Source: Methanobacterium sp. (GTDB lineage Archaea; Methanobacteriota; Methanobacteria; Methanobacteriales; Methanobacteriaceae). Taken from it: DNA of 64,000 bases. The position numbers and the translations under genes were made by a program. Under the pieces are notes generated by a model. The model saw nothing but the letters and a program-made list of their open reading frames with translations. It did not search any database and was not told the DNA's origin. The DNA lies in the NCBI RefSeq assembly GCF_038562635.1, contig NZ_JBCFBO010000001.1, positions 1,714,643 through 1,778,642 of the forward strand, read 5' to 3'. Below are positions 26,283 through 35,676 of the stretch, piece after piece. How positions within the stretch are numbered: position 1 is the stretch's first letter; each line of letters starts with the position of its first letter.

Positions 26283-27491
26283 TCAAACTCCTGCGAATTT
26301 AGATATTTCTTCAACAGTTTCTGTTAATATATCAATCTCTTCTTTAGTATTATAATAATGAACCGATGCTCTAACAGTTCCACCAAGTTTATCCGCACCT
26401 ATATGTTTTATTGCAGGAATTGCGCAGTGATAACCGCTCCTTACACATATATCTTTAAGTTCATCCAGTATTTTAGCAACATCATGAGAATTCATACTTT
26501 CCACATTGAAAGCAACTATTCCATGAATATTATCTGGATTACCATAACATATTGTATTATCTATGCTATTAATCGCGTCAAACATATATTTTGTAAGTTT
26601 TGCGCTGTGTTTTTCAATATTCTCAATTCCAACATTTTCCACATAATTTATAGCCGCTCCAAGACCAATGACACCAGCTATATTTTGAGTGCCTCCCTCA
26701 AATCTACCTGGAGCAGATTCAAGCGTAAAATCATCTTCTGTAACCTTTGATACTGTTCCACCGCCGAGATTAACTGGTTTTAATTTATCCATAACATCGC
26801 TTTTGGAATATAAAAATCCAGTCCCAACAGGACCAAAAAGACCTTTATGTCCTGGAAATGAAACAAAATCTGCCTTTGTTTCTTTTACATCAAATTTTAC
26901 ATGTCCTGCAGATTGTGCGGCGTCAACAAGATATAAAATATCGTTTTCTTCTGCTATATCCCCAATATCATAGATAGGCTGGCATGAACCAATTGAATTT
27001 GAGATATGAGTAGTCGTGATGAGCTTTGTAGTATCATCTACAGCTTTTTCAATATCCCCAATGTCTATTACGCCATATTTATCTGTTTTTATGACTTTAA
27101 GATTAACTCCTGCTTTTTTCAAATTGAGCCATGGCAGAAAATTAGAATGGTGTTCTATATTGGGAACAATTATTGAATCACCCTTCTTAAATTCCAGGCT
27201 GTTTGCTACAAGATTTATAGCTTCAGTGGTGTTTTTTGTAAATATAACCTCATTTCTATTACAGTTTATAAATTTTGCAATTCTTTCCCTTGTATTTTCA
27301 AATTTCATTGTTGCTTTAACTGCTGTTTTATAGGCACCCCTTCCTATATTAGCATTGAAATTATGAAAATAATCGCACATTGCATTTACTACAGGCTCTG
27401 GAGTTGGAGTAGTGCTTGCAGCGTCCAAATAGATTACTTCATTAAGTAAAGGAATATCCGATCTGATATCAATATTTTGAGTATTTTCCAT
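26283..27491 (-). CDS. Cysteine desulfurase, class V aminotransferase (SufS/Csd-like)
   Basis: This 402-residue PLP enzyme removes sulfur from cysteine as a persulfide for Fe-S clusters or other thio-cofactors. Features are YLDAASTTPTPEPV at the N-terminus, PNIEHHSNFLPW (PLP-stacking His), LYLVDAAQSAGH (PLP Asp), SFPGHKGLFGPVG (Schiff-base Lys) and VRSGYHCAIP (active-site Cys in the SufS-type loop). The order and spacing fit group II (SufS/Csd) enzymes. No suf scaffold genes are adjacent. The gene stops at the edge of array D. It is followed upstream by leuB/aksF on the same strand with 55 bp between. Confidence 0.88.
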   Translation of the reverse strand: MENTQNIDIRSDIPLLNEVIYLDAASTTPTPEPVVNAMCDYFHNFNANIGRGAYKTAVKATMKFENTRERIAKFINCNRNEVIFTKNTTEAINLVANSLEFKKGDSIIVPNIEHHSNFLPWLNLKKAGVNLKVIKTDKYGVIDIGDIEKAVDDTTKLITTTHISNSIGSCQPIYDIGDIAEENDILYLVDAAQSAGHVKFDVKETKADFVSFPGHKGLFGPVGTGFLYSKSDVMDKLKPVNLGGGTVSKVTEDDFTLESAPGRFEGGTQNIAGVIGLGAAINYVENVGIENIEKHSAKLTKYMFDAINSIDNTICYGNPDNIHGIVAFNVESMNSHDVAKILDELKDICVRSGYHCAIPAIKHIGADKLGGTVRASVHYYNTKEEIDILTETVEEISKFAGV

Positions 27492-27546
27492 GAAATACGC
27501 TCCTAATTAATTTTAAGTCTATTTGAACCCAGTATAAAGTTACAAC

Positions 27547-28536
27547 TTATTTTTCCTCTATTTTTCTTCTAATTTCACTGGCCATTTCCATGGTAGATGC
27601 ATTTCCACCAATATCCCCAGTTACAACTTTACCTTCACTTAAAACTTCAACCAGTGCATTTTCAACTGTACGGGCTGCACCATGTTCTTTAAGGTAATCA
27701 AGCATCATTACTGCAGATAATATCATTGCAGAAGGATTTGCAATATTTTTTCCAGCAATATCTGGCGCGGATCCGTGCACTGGTTCAAATAAACCACTAT
27801 TTTCTCCGATATTAGCAGATGGTATTAAACCAAGACCACCAACAAGTCCTGCACCCTCATCTGAAAGTATATCTCCAAATAAATTTGTAGTAACGATCAC
27901 ATTAAACATTTGAGGGTTTGTAATGAAAAACATTGCTGTTGCATCAACATAACGATCATCGGTTTCAATATCTTTATAATCTTCAGCAACTTTGTAAAAA
28001 ATGTCTTTAAATAATCCATCTGTTTTTTTAAGTACATTTGCCTTGTGAACTGCTGTAACTTTATTTCTGCCATTTTCTTCAGCATAATCAAATGCAAACT
28101 TGCAAATTCTTTCTACAGCATTTCTTGTGGTAACTCTTAAAGCAGTGGCTCCCTCTTCTGTTTCTTCTTCAAGCCCAATATAGAGATCTTCTGTGTTTTC
28201 CCTAACAATTACAAAATCTAAATTGTCAAACAAAGCTTTAGTGCCAGGGTATGATTTAACAGGCCTTAAATTAACGTAAAGCTCAAGTTCCTGTCTTAAT
28301 CTGACAATAACATCCGCTGCTGATTCTCCAGCAGCACCAAACAGACATGCCTGCGATTCTTTTACTATATCAATTGTTTCTTCAGGTAAAGGAACTCCTG
28401 AGACTGCTTTGCATTCATCTCCTGCGTCTGCAAATGTGTAATCAAATTCAACTTCAAGTGCATCTAAAACATGTAATGCTGCTTCCATAACTTCTTTTCC
28501 GATACCGTCTCCAGGTACCACCGCTATTTTGTACAT
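27547..28536 (-). CDS. 3-isopropylmalate / isohomocitrate dehydrogenase family
   Basis: This 329-residue NAD-dependent beta-decarboxylating dehydrogenase has IAVVPGDGIGKEVM at the N-terminus, LRQELELYVNLRPVKSYPG (substrate Arg residues), VIVRENTEDLYIG, the catalytic Lys region AVHKANVLK, the metal-binding ITTNLFGDILSDEGAGL-type block and EPVHGSAPDIAG. Methanobacteria carry two such paralogues, LeuB (leucine synthesis) and AksF (2-oxosuberate for coenzyme B). The sequence alone does not let me choose. Immediately upstream lies a decayed aconitase-family large subunit, the enzyme that would precede it in either pathway. Confidence 0.88.
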   Translation of the reverse strand: MYKIAVVPGDGIGKEVMEAALHVLDALEVEFDYTFADAGDECKAVSGVPLPEETIDIVKESQACLFGAAGESAADVIVRLRQELELYVNLRPVKSYPGTKALFDNLDFVIVRENTEDLYIGLEEETEEGATALRVTTRNAVERICKFAFDYAEENGRNKVTAVHKANVLKKTDGLFKDIFYKVAEDYKDIETDDRYVDATAMFFITNPQMFNVIVTTNLFGDILSDEGAGLVGGLGLIPSANIGENSGLFEPVHGSAPDIAGKNIANPSAMILSAVMMLDYLKEHGAARTVENALVEVLSEGKVVTGDIGGNASTMEMASEIRRKIEEK

Positions 28537-28789
28537 TAAAACACCTTTATCCTTATTTATTAACTGTAAAATTATCTAAAATTTAAGTTTAAACTATTGT
28601 ATCTATTTTAACATTAACCTTATTTTTATATTTTAATTATTATTTTTGCTTAATTTCGCCCATATATATAAAACTGACATATTCAATGTATTTTCGTCTT
28701 CAAACTTACAAACATCGTAATTTGGACTGTAACCATCGTTTTTTCAGATTATATTGATTAGTACATCTTAAATAAGTTTGATCAAAGAA

Positions 28790-29194
28790 TATTCATTTTT
28801 ATGTTAAAATTGATTGTTTATAGAACTTTAAATTACAAATTTCCTGTTGTAAAAATCACAACGGGGCCTTTTGAACATATACCCATTGTAAACTTCAATA
28901 AATCCACATACATACAAATATAAGAACCAATTTTAACTACAATTTTCCCCAGAACCACATAATCCATATCAAAGAGCACTTGATGACATAAAATCGTGCC
29001 CACCCCTAAAAATTAATAATTCATTGATATTTAACAAATCTATGTATTATATGCCCATTCATAGCCTTATCAAGCGAGTCTGCAGGTATTTGATGATCAA
29101 AAATGATCATAATTTTCTCAGGATCCCAGACTCTAGGAACCTTAATTTCATAAAAAAATTCGGCACATAAATTTTCAGTAATATTACAGGTCAT
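28790..29194 (-). pseudogene. Decayed aconitase-family large subunit (LeuC/HacA-type)
   Basis: On the minus strand from ATG 29194 a 57-codon frame (stop at 29021) contains VWDPEKIMIIFDHQIPADS and HIIHRFVKYQ. This is the N-terminal region of 3-isopropylmalate/homoaconitate hydratase large subunits, with an internal deletion after the first residues. Further along, in shifted frames, come DYVVLGKIVVKIGSYICMY (the family's YV-PGKIVVG-DSHTCTYG region) and FTMGICS...VVIFTTGNL-stop-FKVL (the FATGIGSTD..VFATGKLWFKVP region). Key Ser/His/Cys ligand residues are changed and several stops interrupt it. Weak traces (YSPNYDVCKFEDE) continue to about 28690. It lies directly upstream of leuB/aksF and was probably its operon partner. 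Confidence 0.8.
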
Positions 29195-29508
29195 TTAAAC
29201 ATCAATATTAATCATATGGACATATAGATCCATATTATATTCATTAGAACATCTTTATGCGAAAATACACTATTTTATAGTTCCATATGTTCCCAAAATA
29301 CATCTAAATTCACATAATTAATCAAAATGCTAAAATAAATATTTATTTAATGTTGAAGGCTGTAAAAAGCTTAATTAGGCTGAAAAAAGTTGGCATTTTT
29401 AGCAGTTAAGCATATATATCGGGGTGTAAATAGTACTACATATATTATATGACATTAAATTAATTCTTCTAAAAATTTATACATGTAGATTTTAAGTGAG
29501 GGCTCAAG
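29195..29508. promoter_or_regulatory. Promoter region of rpa
   Basis: This AT-rich region lies between the relic gene and rpa. A TATA-like box AGCATATATATCGG (about 29407-29420) and a second, CATATATTATATG (about 29439-29451), lie 90-60 bp upstream of the start codon. No hairpin arrays are present. The assignment is by sequence pattern only. Confidence 0.45.
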
Positions 29509-31878
29509 ATGGAAAATGATGTAAAAAGCGAATATCAGCGAATCAGTGACAAAATCTCATATGACGATTTCCTAAAAAGAATAGAGGACATGAAAAAGGA
29601 TTATGAAGATGTAAGTTTTATGGATGAGCTTGATATTGCAAGGATGATAGTAGGAGAATATATAGACGAAGAAAACGTTCCACTTGCAAAGGACAACGAA
29701 CTACGTAAAATATCCGAATTAGAGACAGGTTTGCATGATATAAGCATAACTGGTCGGATAATGAGAATCTCCAACGCTAAAGCATTTGTAACAAAGAAAG
29801 GAAAAGAAGGTAAAGTACAAAACATTATGTTATCAGATGATACTGGGGAAATTAGAGTAGTACTCTGGACTGATAACATCAAACAACTTAAAAACTTTTC
29901 TGAAGGAGACATTGTCAAAATAAACAATGTAGAAATAAAAGATGGATACAGAAGTGAAGAGGCCCACTTACAAGGCAGATCAACCATCGAAAAAGTTGAG
30001 GGCGAAGAAGCAGATAATTTACCAGAATATGCTGAAAAAATAACAAAAATTGCAGACATTAAAGGCGAAATGCAGGTTAATGTAATTGCAAGAGTAGTTA
30101 GAATTTCAAGAATAAGAACCTACAACAGCAACGGCAGAGAAGGACAATTCATTACCCTGGATTTAAAGGATGATACAGGTTCAATATCCTTAACTTTATG
30201 GAATAAAGATGTTGAGATTATTAATGAAATAGAACTCAAAGAAGGAGATTCTATAAAAATATTAGGTGCCCAAAGCCGTGTTAGAAATGATGAAGTTAAT
30301 TTAACTCATTCCTGGATTGGAAGGATAATAAAAGATAATTTCGATGTTCCCGAGTATAAAGAAGAAGTTATGAAGATCGGAGACGCCCATGAAATGAAAG
30401 ATGTCACTTTAATGGGAGTTGTGAGCAAAATACAGGATGCTATCACTTTTCAACGTTCAGATGGAAGTGCTGGATCTGTAAAATCAATTGTAATTTCAGA
30501 TGAGACAGGTTCCATAAAAATAACTCTCTGGAATGATGATACCAAGCTCGACATCAACAAAGGAGATATCCTGAAAATCACAGGTGGAAATATTGAATTT
30601 GATGATTATTCAGAAACTGGTTACAGGGTGAACACTGGATGGAGCAGTAAAATAGTCATAAATCCAGAAGAAGACGCTGGTTTAAAAGAAGTTCTTGAGG
30701 AACACAAAAAAGAGCTTGAACCAATCAAAATTGAAGATTTACATAAACTTGAAGATGAAGGAGAAGAAGTGGATATCATTGGAAGAATGATGGATCTTTA
30801 CGATGCCAATGAATTCCAAAGAGCAGATGGAACTACAGGACTTGTAAGGTCTGTTAAAATCGCTGATGACACTGGAACAGTTCGAGCATCACTATGGGAT
30901 GACAAAGCAAAGCTCAGGTTAAATAGAGGCGATCTTGTAAAGATAGAAAATGCAAAAACCAGGTTTAGAGACGACAGTGTGGAGCTTAGCATTGGAAAAA
31001 CAGTTAGAATAATTAAAATAAGTGAGAATGATGCCCAGAGCCTTCCACCTATTGATGAGCTTGAAGGGGAAATGTATAAACCAATTAAAATTAGCGCTTT
31101 AGAGAACATAAAAAGTGAAAGAGACGAAGTTGGAATAATTGGACGTATAATTAATTTATATGATGTCAATGAGTTCCAAAGGTCCAATGGAACCATGGGA
31201 ATGGTCAGAACAGTAGAACTTGCTGATGATACTGGTTCTGTTAGAGCTTCATTTTGGGATGAAAAAGCTGAAATGGGGTTAAACAGAGGCGATGTAATTT
31301 GGATTAAAAATGCAAGACCAAGATTCAGAAATGATACTGTTGAACTCAGTGTTGGAAGAGCCACAATGGTAATCAAACCAAAAGATGAAGATATAGCTGC
31401 ACTTCCTTCACTTGAAGAAATTGAAGAATCAATATATAAAACCAAGAAAATTGAAGAACTTACAGAAGATGATAAAAACATCAAGTTAAGTGGACAAATT
31501 ATTGAGGCATATGGAGATAGGATACTCTATGAAATGTGTCCAAATTGTAATAAAAGAGTAGAATACGTCGATGATGCATTTGTATGTGATTTCTGCGGAG
31601 AGGAAATACAACAACCAAACTATCTCATGATAGTTCCATGTGTAATTGAAGATGACACTGGAACGGTCAGAACAACATTCTTCAGGAAACAAGCTGAAGA
31701 ATTAATTGGAATGACCACTGAGAAGGCAAATGAAGTGATTATGACGACTGCAGATGAAGGATCACTTGCAGGAAAAGTCGAAGACCTGATTGGCAGCGAG
31801 ATTACTGTAATCGCAGATGCAAGCTTCGATGAATACAATGAGGAAATAAGGCTCATTGCAAAGAAGATAGTAAAATAG
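29509..31878 (+). CDS. rpa: Replication protein A, multi-OB-fold single-stranded DNA-binding protein
   Basis: This 789-residue protein has six OB-type repeats, each marked by a DDTGxxRxxLW-like strand: DDTGEIRVVLW, DDTGSISLTLW, DETGSIKITLW, DDTGTVRASLW, DDTGSVRASFW and DDTGTVRTTFF. Repeats 4 and 5 are the most alike, pointing to recent internal duplication. The sixth contains a four-Cys zinc finger (CPNCNKR and CDFCGEE, about residues 677-700), as in RPA large subunits. The N-terminal 60 residues are a helical conserved extension. The protein binds single-stranded DNA during replication, recombination and repair. It is followed by radA after 157 bp, and both genes belong to the same process. 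Confidence 0.93.
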   Translation: MENDVKSEYQRISDKISYDDFLKRIEDMKKDYEDVSFMDELDIARMIVGEYIDEENVPLAKDNELRKISELETGLHDISITGRIMRISNAKAFVTKKGKEGKVQNIMLSDDTGEIRVVLWTDNIKQLKNFSEGDIVKINNVEIKDGYRSEEAHLQGRSTIEKVEGEEADNLPEYAEKITKIADIKGEMQVNVIARVVRISRIRTYNSNGREGQFITLDLKDDTGSISLTLWNKDVEIINEIELKEGDSIKILGAQSRVRNDEVNLTHSWIGRIIKDNFDVPEYKEEVMKIGDAHEMKDVTLMGVVSKIQDAITFQRSDGSAGSVKSIVISDETGSIKITLWNDDTKLDINKGDILKITGGNIEFDDYSETGYRVNTGWSSKIVINPEEDAGLKEVLEEHKKELEPIKIEDLHKLEDEGEEVDIIGRMMDLYDANEFQRADGTTGLVRSVKIADDTGTVRASLWDDKAKLRLNRGDLVKIENAKTRFRDDSVELSIGKTVRIIKISENDAQSLPPIDELEGEMYKPIKISALENIKSERDEVGIIGRIINLYDVNEFQRSNGTMGMVRTVELADDTGSVRASFWDEKAEMGLNRGDVIWIKNARPRFRNDTVELSVGRATMVIKPKDEDIAALPSLEEIEESIYKTKKIEELTEDDKNIKLSGQIIEAYGDRILYEMCPNCNKRVEYVDDAFVCDFCGEEIQQPNYLMIVPCVIEDDTGTVRTTFFRKQAEELIGMTTEKANEVIMTTADEGSLAGKVEDLIGSEITVIADASFDEYNEEIRLIAKKIVK

Positions 31879-31944
31879 GAAATAAGTTCAAAAATGAATA
31901 AGGCAACAGGTGCAGTTTTAAAATATAGAACTTAGATTCCAAAA

Positions 31945-32005
31945 ACTCCTCAAAAAATCTATTCAGATTTTTTGGGCGCTTGAAAAATGTTATACATTTT
32001 TCAAC
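31945..32005. repeat. Modular palindrome array E (two hairpins)
   Basis: There are two perfect hairpins: CAAAAAATC (31951-31959) with GATTTTTTG (31966-31974), and TTGAAAAATG (31980-31989) with CATTTTTCAA (31995-32004). The first is flanked by CTC and GGGCGC as in larger arrays. They lie in the 157-bp gap between rpa and radA, 30 bp before the radA start. This may be a minimal or young array. Confidence 0.75.
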
Positions 32006-32035
32006 TAATTTTACAAACTTTAAAGGAGAATCAAA

Positions 32036-32971
32036 ATGGTCGAATTAGGAGATTTACCCGGTGTTGGGGAAAAAACTGCTCAAAAGTTGATAGATGCAGG
32101 TTTTGCAGACATGATGAGACTTGCAACAGCAACTGCCAAAGAACTCAGTGTAAAAGCTGAAATCGGTGAAGGGGTCGCTGAAAAGGTCATTGAAGCTGCA
32201 AGGAAAGCTGAATCAATTGATTTTGAAACCGCTTTTGATGTGATGGAACGTAGGAAAGACATAGGTAGAATAACCTGTGGAAGTACTGCTCTTGATGAAC
32301 TCATTGGTGGTGGAATCGAAACACAATCCATAACAGAAGTATTTGGTGAATTCGGTTCAGGAAAAAGTCAGATATCTCATGAACTTGCAGTTACAGTACA
32401 GCTTCCAGAAGAAAAAGGCGGTCTTGATGCAGAATGTGTCTTCATAGATACAGAAAACACATTTAGGCCAGAAAGGATAGAGCAAATTGCAGGAGGATTT
32501 GAACTTGATAATGAAGAAGTACTGCAGAAAATACACATTGCAAGAGCCTTTAATTCAAGTCACCAAATCCTGATGGCAGACAAAATAAACGAGTTAATCC
32601 AAAGTGGAACAAATATAAAACTGGTTATAGTAGATTCTTTAACTGCGCACTTTAGAGCAGAATACGTAGGAAGGGAAACACTTGCAACAAGGCAACAAAA
32701 ACTAAACCAGCACCTCCACACGTTACAAAATATTGCAAACACCTACAATGTAGCAGTGTTTGTTACAAACCAGGTGCAGGCAAGACCTGACGCTTTCTTT
32801 GGAAGCCCAACAAAAGCTGTCGGAGGTCACGTGCTTGGACACGCTGCAACCTACAGAATATGGCTTAAAAAGGGCCTTGCTGGAAAACGAATTGCAAGAC
32901 TCGTAGACAGTCCTCATTTACCTGAAGGTGAATCTGTATTCAAGATAGTAACTGAAGGTATTGTTGATTAA
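32036..32971 (+). CDS. radA: DNA repair and recombination protein RadA
   Basis: This 311-residue archaeal RecA/Rad51-family recombinase has an N-terminal helix-hairpin-helix domain (LGDLPGVGEKTAQKLIDAGF) and the linker motif with FETAFDVMERR. The ATPase core has Walker A FGEFGSGKSQISHEL, the Walker B region IKLVIVDSLTAHFRAEY, the L1/L2 loops (GRETLATRQQKLNQHL, FGSPTKAVGGHVLGHAATYR) and the C-terminal RIARLVDSPHLPEGE. It forms filaments on single-stranded DNA and carries out strand exchange. The start follows AAAGGAGA. There is no intein. rpa lies upstream, separated by the small array E. Confidence 0.97.
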   Translation: MVELGDLPGVGEKTAQKLIDAGFADMMRLATATAKELSVKAEIGEGVAEKVIEAARKAESIDFETAFDVMERRKDIGRITCGSTALDELIGGGIETQSITEVFGEFGSGKSQISHELAVTVQLPEEKGGLDAECVFIDTENTFRPERIEQIAGGFELDNEEVLQKIHIARAFNSSHQILMADKINELIQSGTNIKLVIVDSLTAHFRAEYVGRETLATRQQKLNQHLHTLQNIANTYNVAVFVTNQVQARPDAFFGSPTKAVGGHVLGHAATYRIWLKKGLAGKRIARLVDSPHLPEGESVFKIVTEGIVD

Positions 32972-33447
32972 GTTACAATGTGAAATAGCATGATAACATT
33001 TCATGCCTATTTTCTTCTTATTTTTTGAATTTGTTTTTCAATTAAAAATTGAGATATAAACTTGTTTTAAAAACATAAAAATACAAATTACTAACTTCTT
33101 TTTGCCCAAATTCTATAAAATCCTTTAAAATTATAAGTAATAATTATTTCAGGATAGTATTAACCTATTAAGTACAAAAGTAGATACAATAAAAAAGTTT
33201 ATTTTTAATAAAGTATTACATTTAATTAGAGAAAAATTATCTAAGAAAGTGCATACTTAACTCATTTATAATTCGCCAATAATCTAAAGACACCACTTAA
33301 AACAATTATTAAAGTCATTTAGCACAATAATTGACTTAAAATCCAATAAAACTTAAAATAAATCACGCATTAATACTTGCAGGAACTTTACTCACTTATT
33401 TCAGTTAAATAGATAGTTTCATCCATAAATTTTGAAAGGGGGTATTT
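32972..33447. other. AT-rich intergenic region before murT
   Basis: These 476 bp show no coding potential and no array hairpins. T-rich stretches after 33000 are a likely radA transcript end. Several TATA-like tracts lie at 33180-33230, and GGGGG directly before the murT ATG acts as RBS. Nothing else was seen. Confidence 0.45.
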
Positions 33448-34809
33448 ATGGACATGAGTCTAATTAAAAAATTAAGGCTTTCTTTATCGATCATAACCGG
33501 TAAGTTAGTAAGATTTGGGCTTAAAACAACAGGAAGGACCGCTACAGCATTACCTGGGAATATTGCGCTTAGAATAGAACCAGATCTTCTGAAAATCGTG
33601 AATGAAAGATGTAAAAAGAAAGTTATTGTAACTGGTACAAATGGTAAAACTACCACAAATAACTTAATTGCCCATATATTAGGGGGCAATTTTAAAAATG
33701 TCCTCTCAAACTTGAGGGGTGCAAATATGCCCCAAGGCATTGCAAGCAGTTTTATCGAAAACAATAAGGACGAATACGATTGGGGAGTCTTCGAAGTAGA
33801 TGAAGGCTCTTTTACAAGAATAATGAGAGATATTGAACCAGATTATATCGTTGTGACCAACTTTTTCAGGGACCAGCTCGACAGATATGGGGAAATAGAA
33901 AACACTGTATCCATGGTTTATGAAACCATTAAACCTTTAAATACATCCCTTATTTTAAATGCAGACGACCCACTTGTATCTAAATTTAAAAATTTAAATA
34001 AAAATAATATATTCTACGGGATTAAAAAGAATAAATTCAGCAGCAAAAATGAAAAAATAGTGGAAACACGAAATTGTCCATCATGCAACAGTTATATTGA
34101 TTATGAATATTTTAACTATGGACAATTAGGCAGTTACAACTGTAAAGAATGTGGATTTAAAAATCCCTATTATGATTATTACATTGAAAATATCAATTAT
34201 AAGGATAACAAATATTGTTTTGATATTAATACTGCTAAAGAAACATTTAAAGATACATGTTTTGAGTACGAAGGAATTTACAACATTTATAATTGTTGCG
34301 CAGCATTTACGTTTAGCTGCGAAATAGGAATTGGACCATCTGAAATTATTCATAGGATGGAAAATTTTGACTATAAACTAGGAAGAATGGAAGAAATTAA
34401 ATTTAGAGACAAAATCATAAAAATTGTGCTAACTAAAAATCCCATTGGACTTACAGAAGTAATTAAAAGCATATCCCATGATAAAAGAAGAAAAGCCATT
34501 CTTTTTATTTTAAATGATAATCCCGCAGATGGCCAGGATATCTCATGGATATGGGATGCAGGGCTAAGCAAATTCAAGAACATCGAAAACTTAAAAAAAA
34601 TCTATTGTTCTGGAAAAAGGGCCGAAGATATTGCACTAAGAATTGAATACGCCCATATTCCTACAGAAATTATAAAAATAGATGATGACATGCAGGAATC
34701 AATCAAAGAAACAGTTCATGAAGATGTTGAAATTGCATATATACTGCCCACATACACAGCAGTTTTCGAGACCAGGGACATGGTACTAAATTTAACACAT
34801 GGCAAGTAA
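33448..34809 (+). CDS. MurT-like Mur ligase (amidotransferase partner)
   Basis: This 453-residue Mur-ligase-fold protein has the ATP-binding P-loop VTGTNGKTTTNNL (about residues 65-77), VFEVDEGSFTRIM, VVTNFFRDQLDRYGE, a zinc-ribbon-like insert (CPSCNSY about 212, CKECGF about 232) and a C-terminal DUF1727-type domain. The insert and C-terminus match MurT, which with GatD amidates glutamate in lipid II of Gram-positive bacteria. The next gene encodes a GatD-like amidotransferase, so the pair is preserved here. In Methanobacteriales it probably acts on pseudomurein peptides or a related intermediate. This is an inference from family and context. Confidence 0.85.
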   Translation: MDMSLIKKLRLSLSIITGKLVRFGLKTTGRTATALPGNIALRIEPDLLKIVNERCKKKVIVTGTNGKTTTNNLIAHILGGNFKNVLSNLRGANMPQGIASSFIENNKDEYDWGVFEVDEGSFTRIMRDIEPDYIVVTNFFRDQLDRYGEIENTVSMVYETIKPLNTSLILNADDPLVSKFKNLNKNNIFYGIKKNKFSSKNEKIVETRNCPSCNSYIDYEYFNYGQLGSYNCKECGFKNPYYDYYIENINYKDNKYCFDINTAKETFKDTCFEYEGIYNIYNCCAAFTFSCEIGIGPSEIIHRMENFDYKLGRMEEIKFRDKIIKIVLTKNPIGLTEVIKSISHDKRRKAILFILNDNPADGQDISWIWDAGLSKFKNIENLKKIYCSGKRAEDIALRIEYAHIPTEIIKIDDDMQESIKETVHEDVEIAYILPTYTAVFETRDMVLNLTHGK

Positions 34810-34910
34810 CCACGATAAACTGTTGAAACTACTCACATATTACATGTCTTGACAGAAGTTTCCTAGATTAAGGATTCCTATTAAATTTAATGTTACGTGG
34901 AGGATAAATT

Positions 34911-35636
34911 ATGGAATTAAATATATACCATATGTATCCAGATATTCTAAATTTGTATGGAGACATTGGTAATGTAATCTGCCTGAAAAGGAGATGCGAA
35001 TGGAGAGGGATTACTCCCCATATAATTAATTTTAGCTTAAATGAGGAGAAACATGATTTAAGTGAAGGAGATATCTTTTTTATAGGCGGCGGATCGGATA
35101 GAGGCCAGGGAATAGTATATTCTGATTTTTTAAAATATAAAGATTCTTTTAAAGATATTATCGAAGATTACGGTGTTGTCCTTGCTATATGCGGAGGATA
35201 TCAACTTTTAGGTGAGAAATATATTGATAATGAAGGTAAAGAAGTCTCTGGTCTTGAGATATTCAATTATTCGACTGTAAGTGAAGAAGGAAGACTAATT
35301 GGGAATGTTATAATTGAAAATCAATTAGGATTAACTCCTAAAACTATTGTAGGGTTTGAAAATCATGGTGGAAGGACATACAGCGACTATAACCCTTTAG
35401 GGTTAGTAAAATCAGGATATGGAAATAATGGAAAAGATAAAAAAGAAGGTATAGTCTATAAAAACTGCATAGGTACCTATCTTCATGGCCCCATACTTCC
35501 AAAAAACCCGCATTTAGCTGATTACTTAATTTTAAAAGCATTACAAAGAAAGTACGAAGTTGAAAAATTACAGTCTTTAAATGATGACTTTGAAAATTTA
35601 GCCCATAAAAAAGTAATAAAACTTTACTGTAGATAA
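34911..35636 (+). CDS. GatD-like type 1 glutamine amidotransferase
   Basis: This 241-residue protein has a class I (triad) glutaminase fold of the CobB/CobQ type. Motifs are MYPDILNLYGDIGNVICL at the N-terminus, FFIGGGSDRGQ, the nucleophile elbow AICGGYQLLG (Cys about residue 94), VGFENHGGRT and the catalytic His in TYLHGPILPKNP. It releases ammonia from glutamine for its ligase partner. It follows the MurT-like gene by 101 bp with GGAGG before its ATG. The two are the archaeal version of the MurT/GatD complex, acting in the cytoplasm on cell-wall precursors. Confidence 0.86.
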   Translation: MELNIYHMYPDILNLYGDIGNVICLKRRCEWRGITPHIINFSLNEEKHDLSEGDIFFIGGGSDRGQGIVYSDFLKYKDSFKDIIEDYGVVLAICGGYQLLGEKYIDNEGKEVSGLEIFNYSTVSEEGRLIGNVIIENQLGLTPKTIVGFENHGGRTYSDYNPLGLVKSGYGNNGKDKKEGIVYKNCIGTYLHGPILPKNPHLADYLILKALQRKYEVEKLQSLNDDFENLAHKKVIKLYCR

Positions 35637-35676
35637 TATTTTTTTATAAAATAAAAAGCGGCCAATGTGATATGAT

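Noticed and set aside
33160..33180. ATTAAGTACAAAAG shared by intergenic sites near 33168 and 40131
   Set aside because: There are only two copies with no common neighbour or symmetry. It is too weak to call a regulatory motif.
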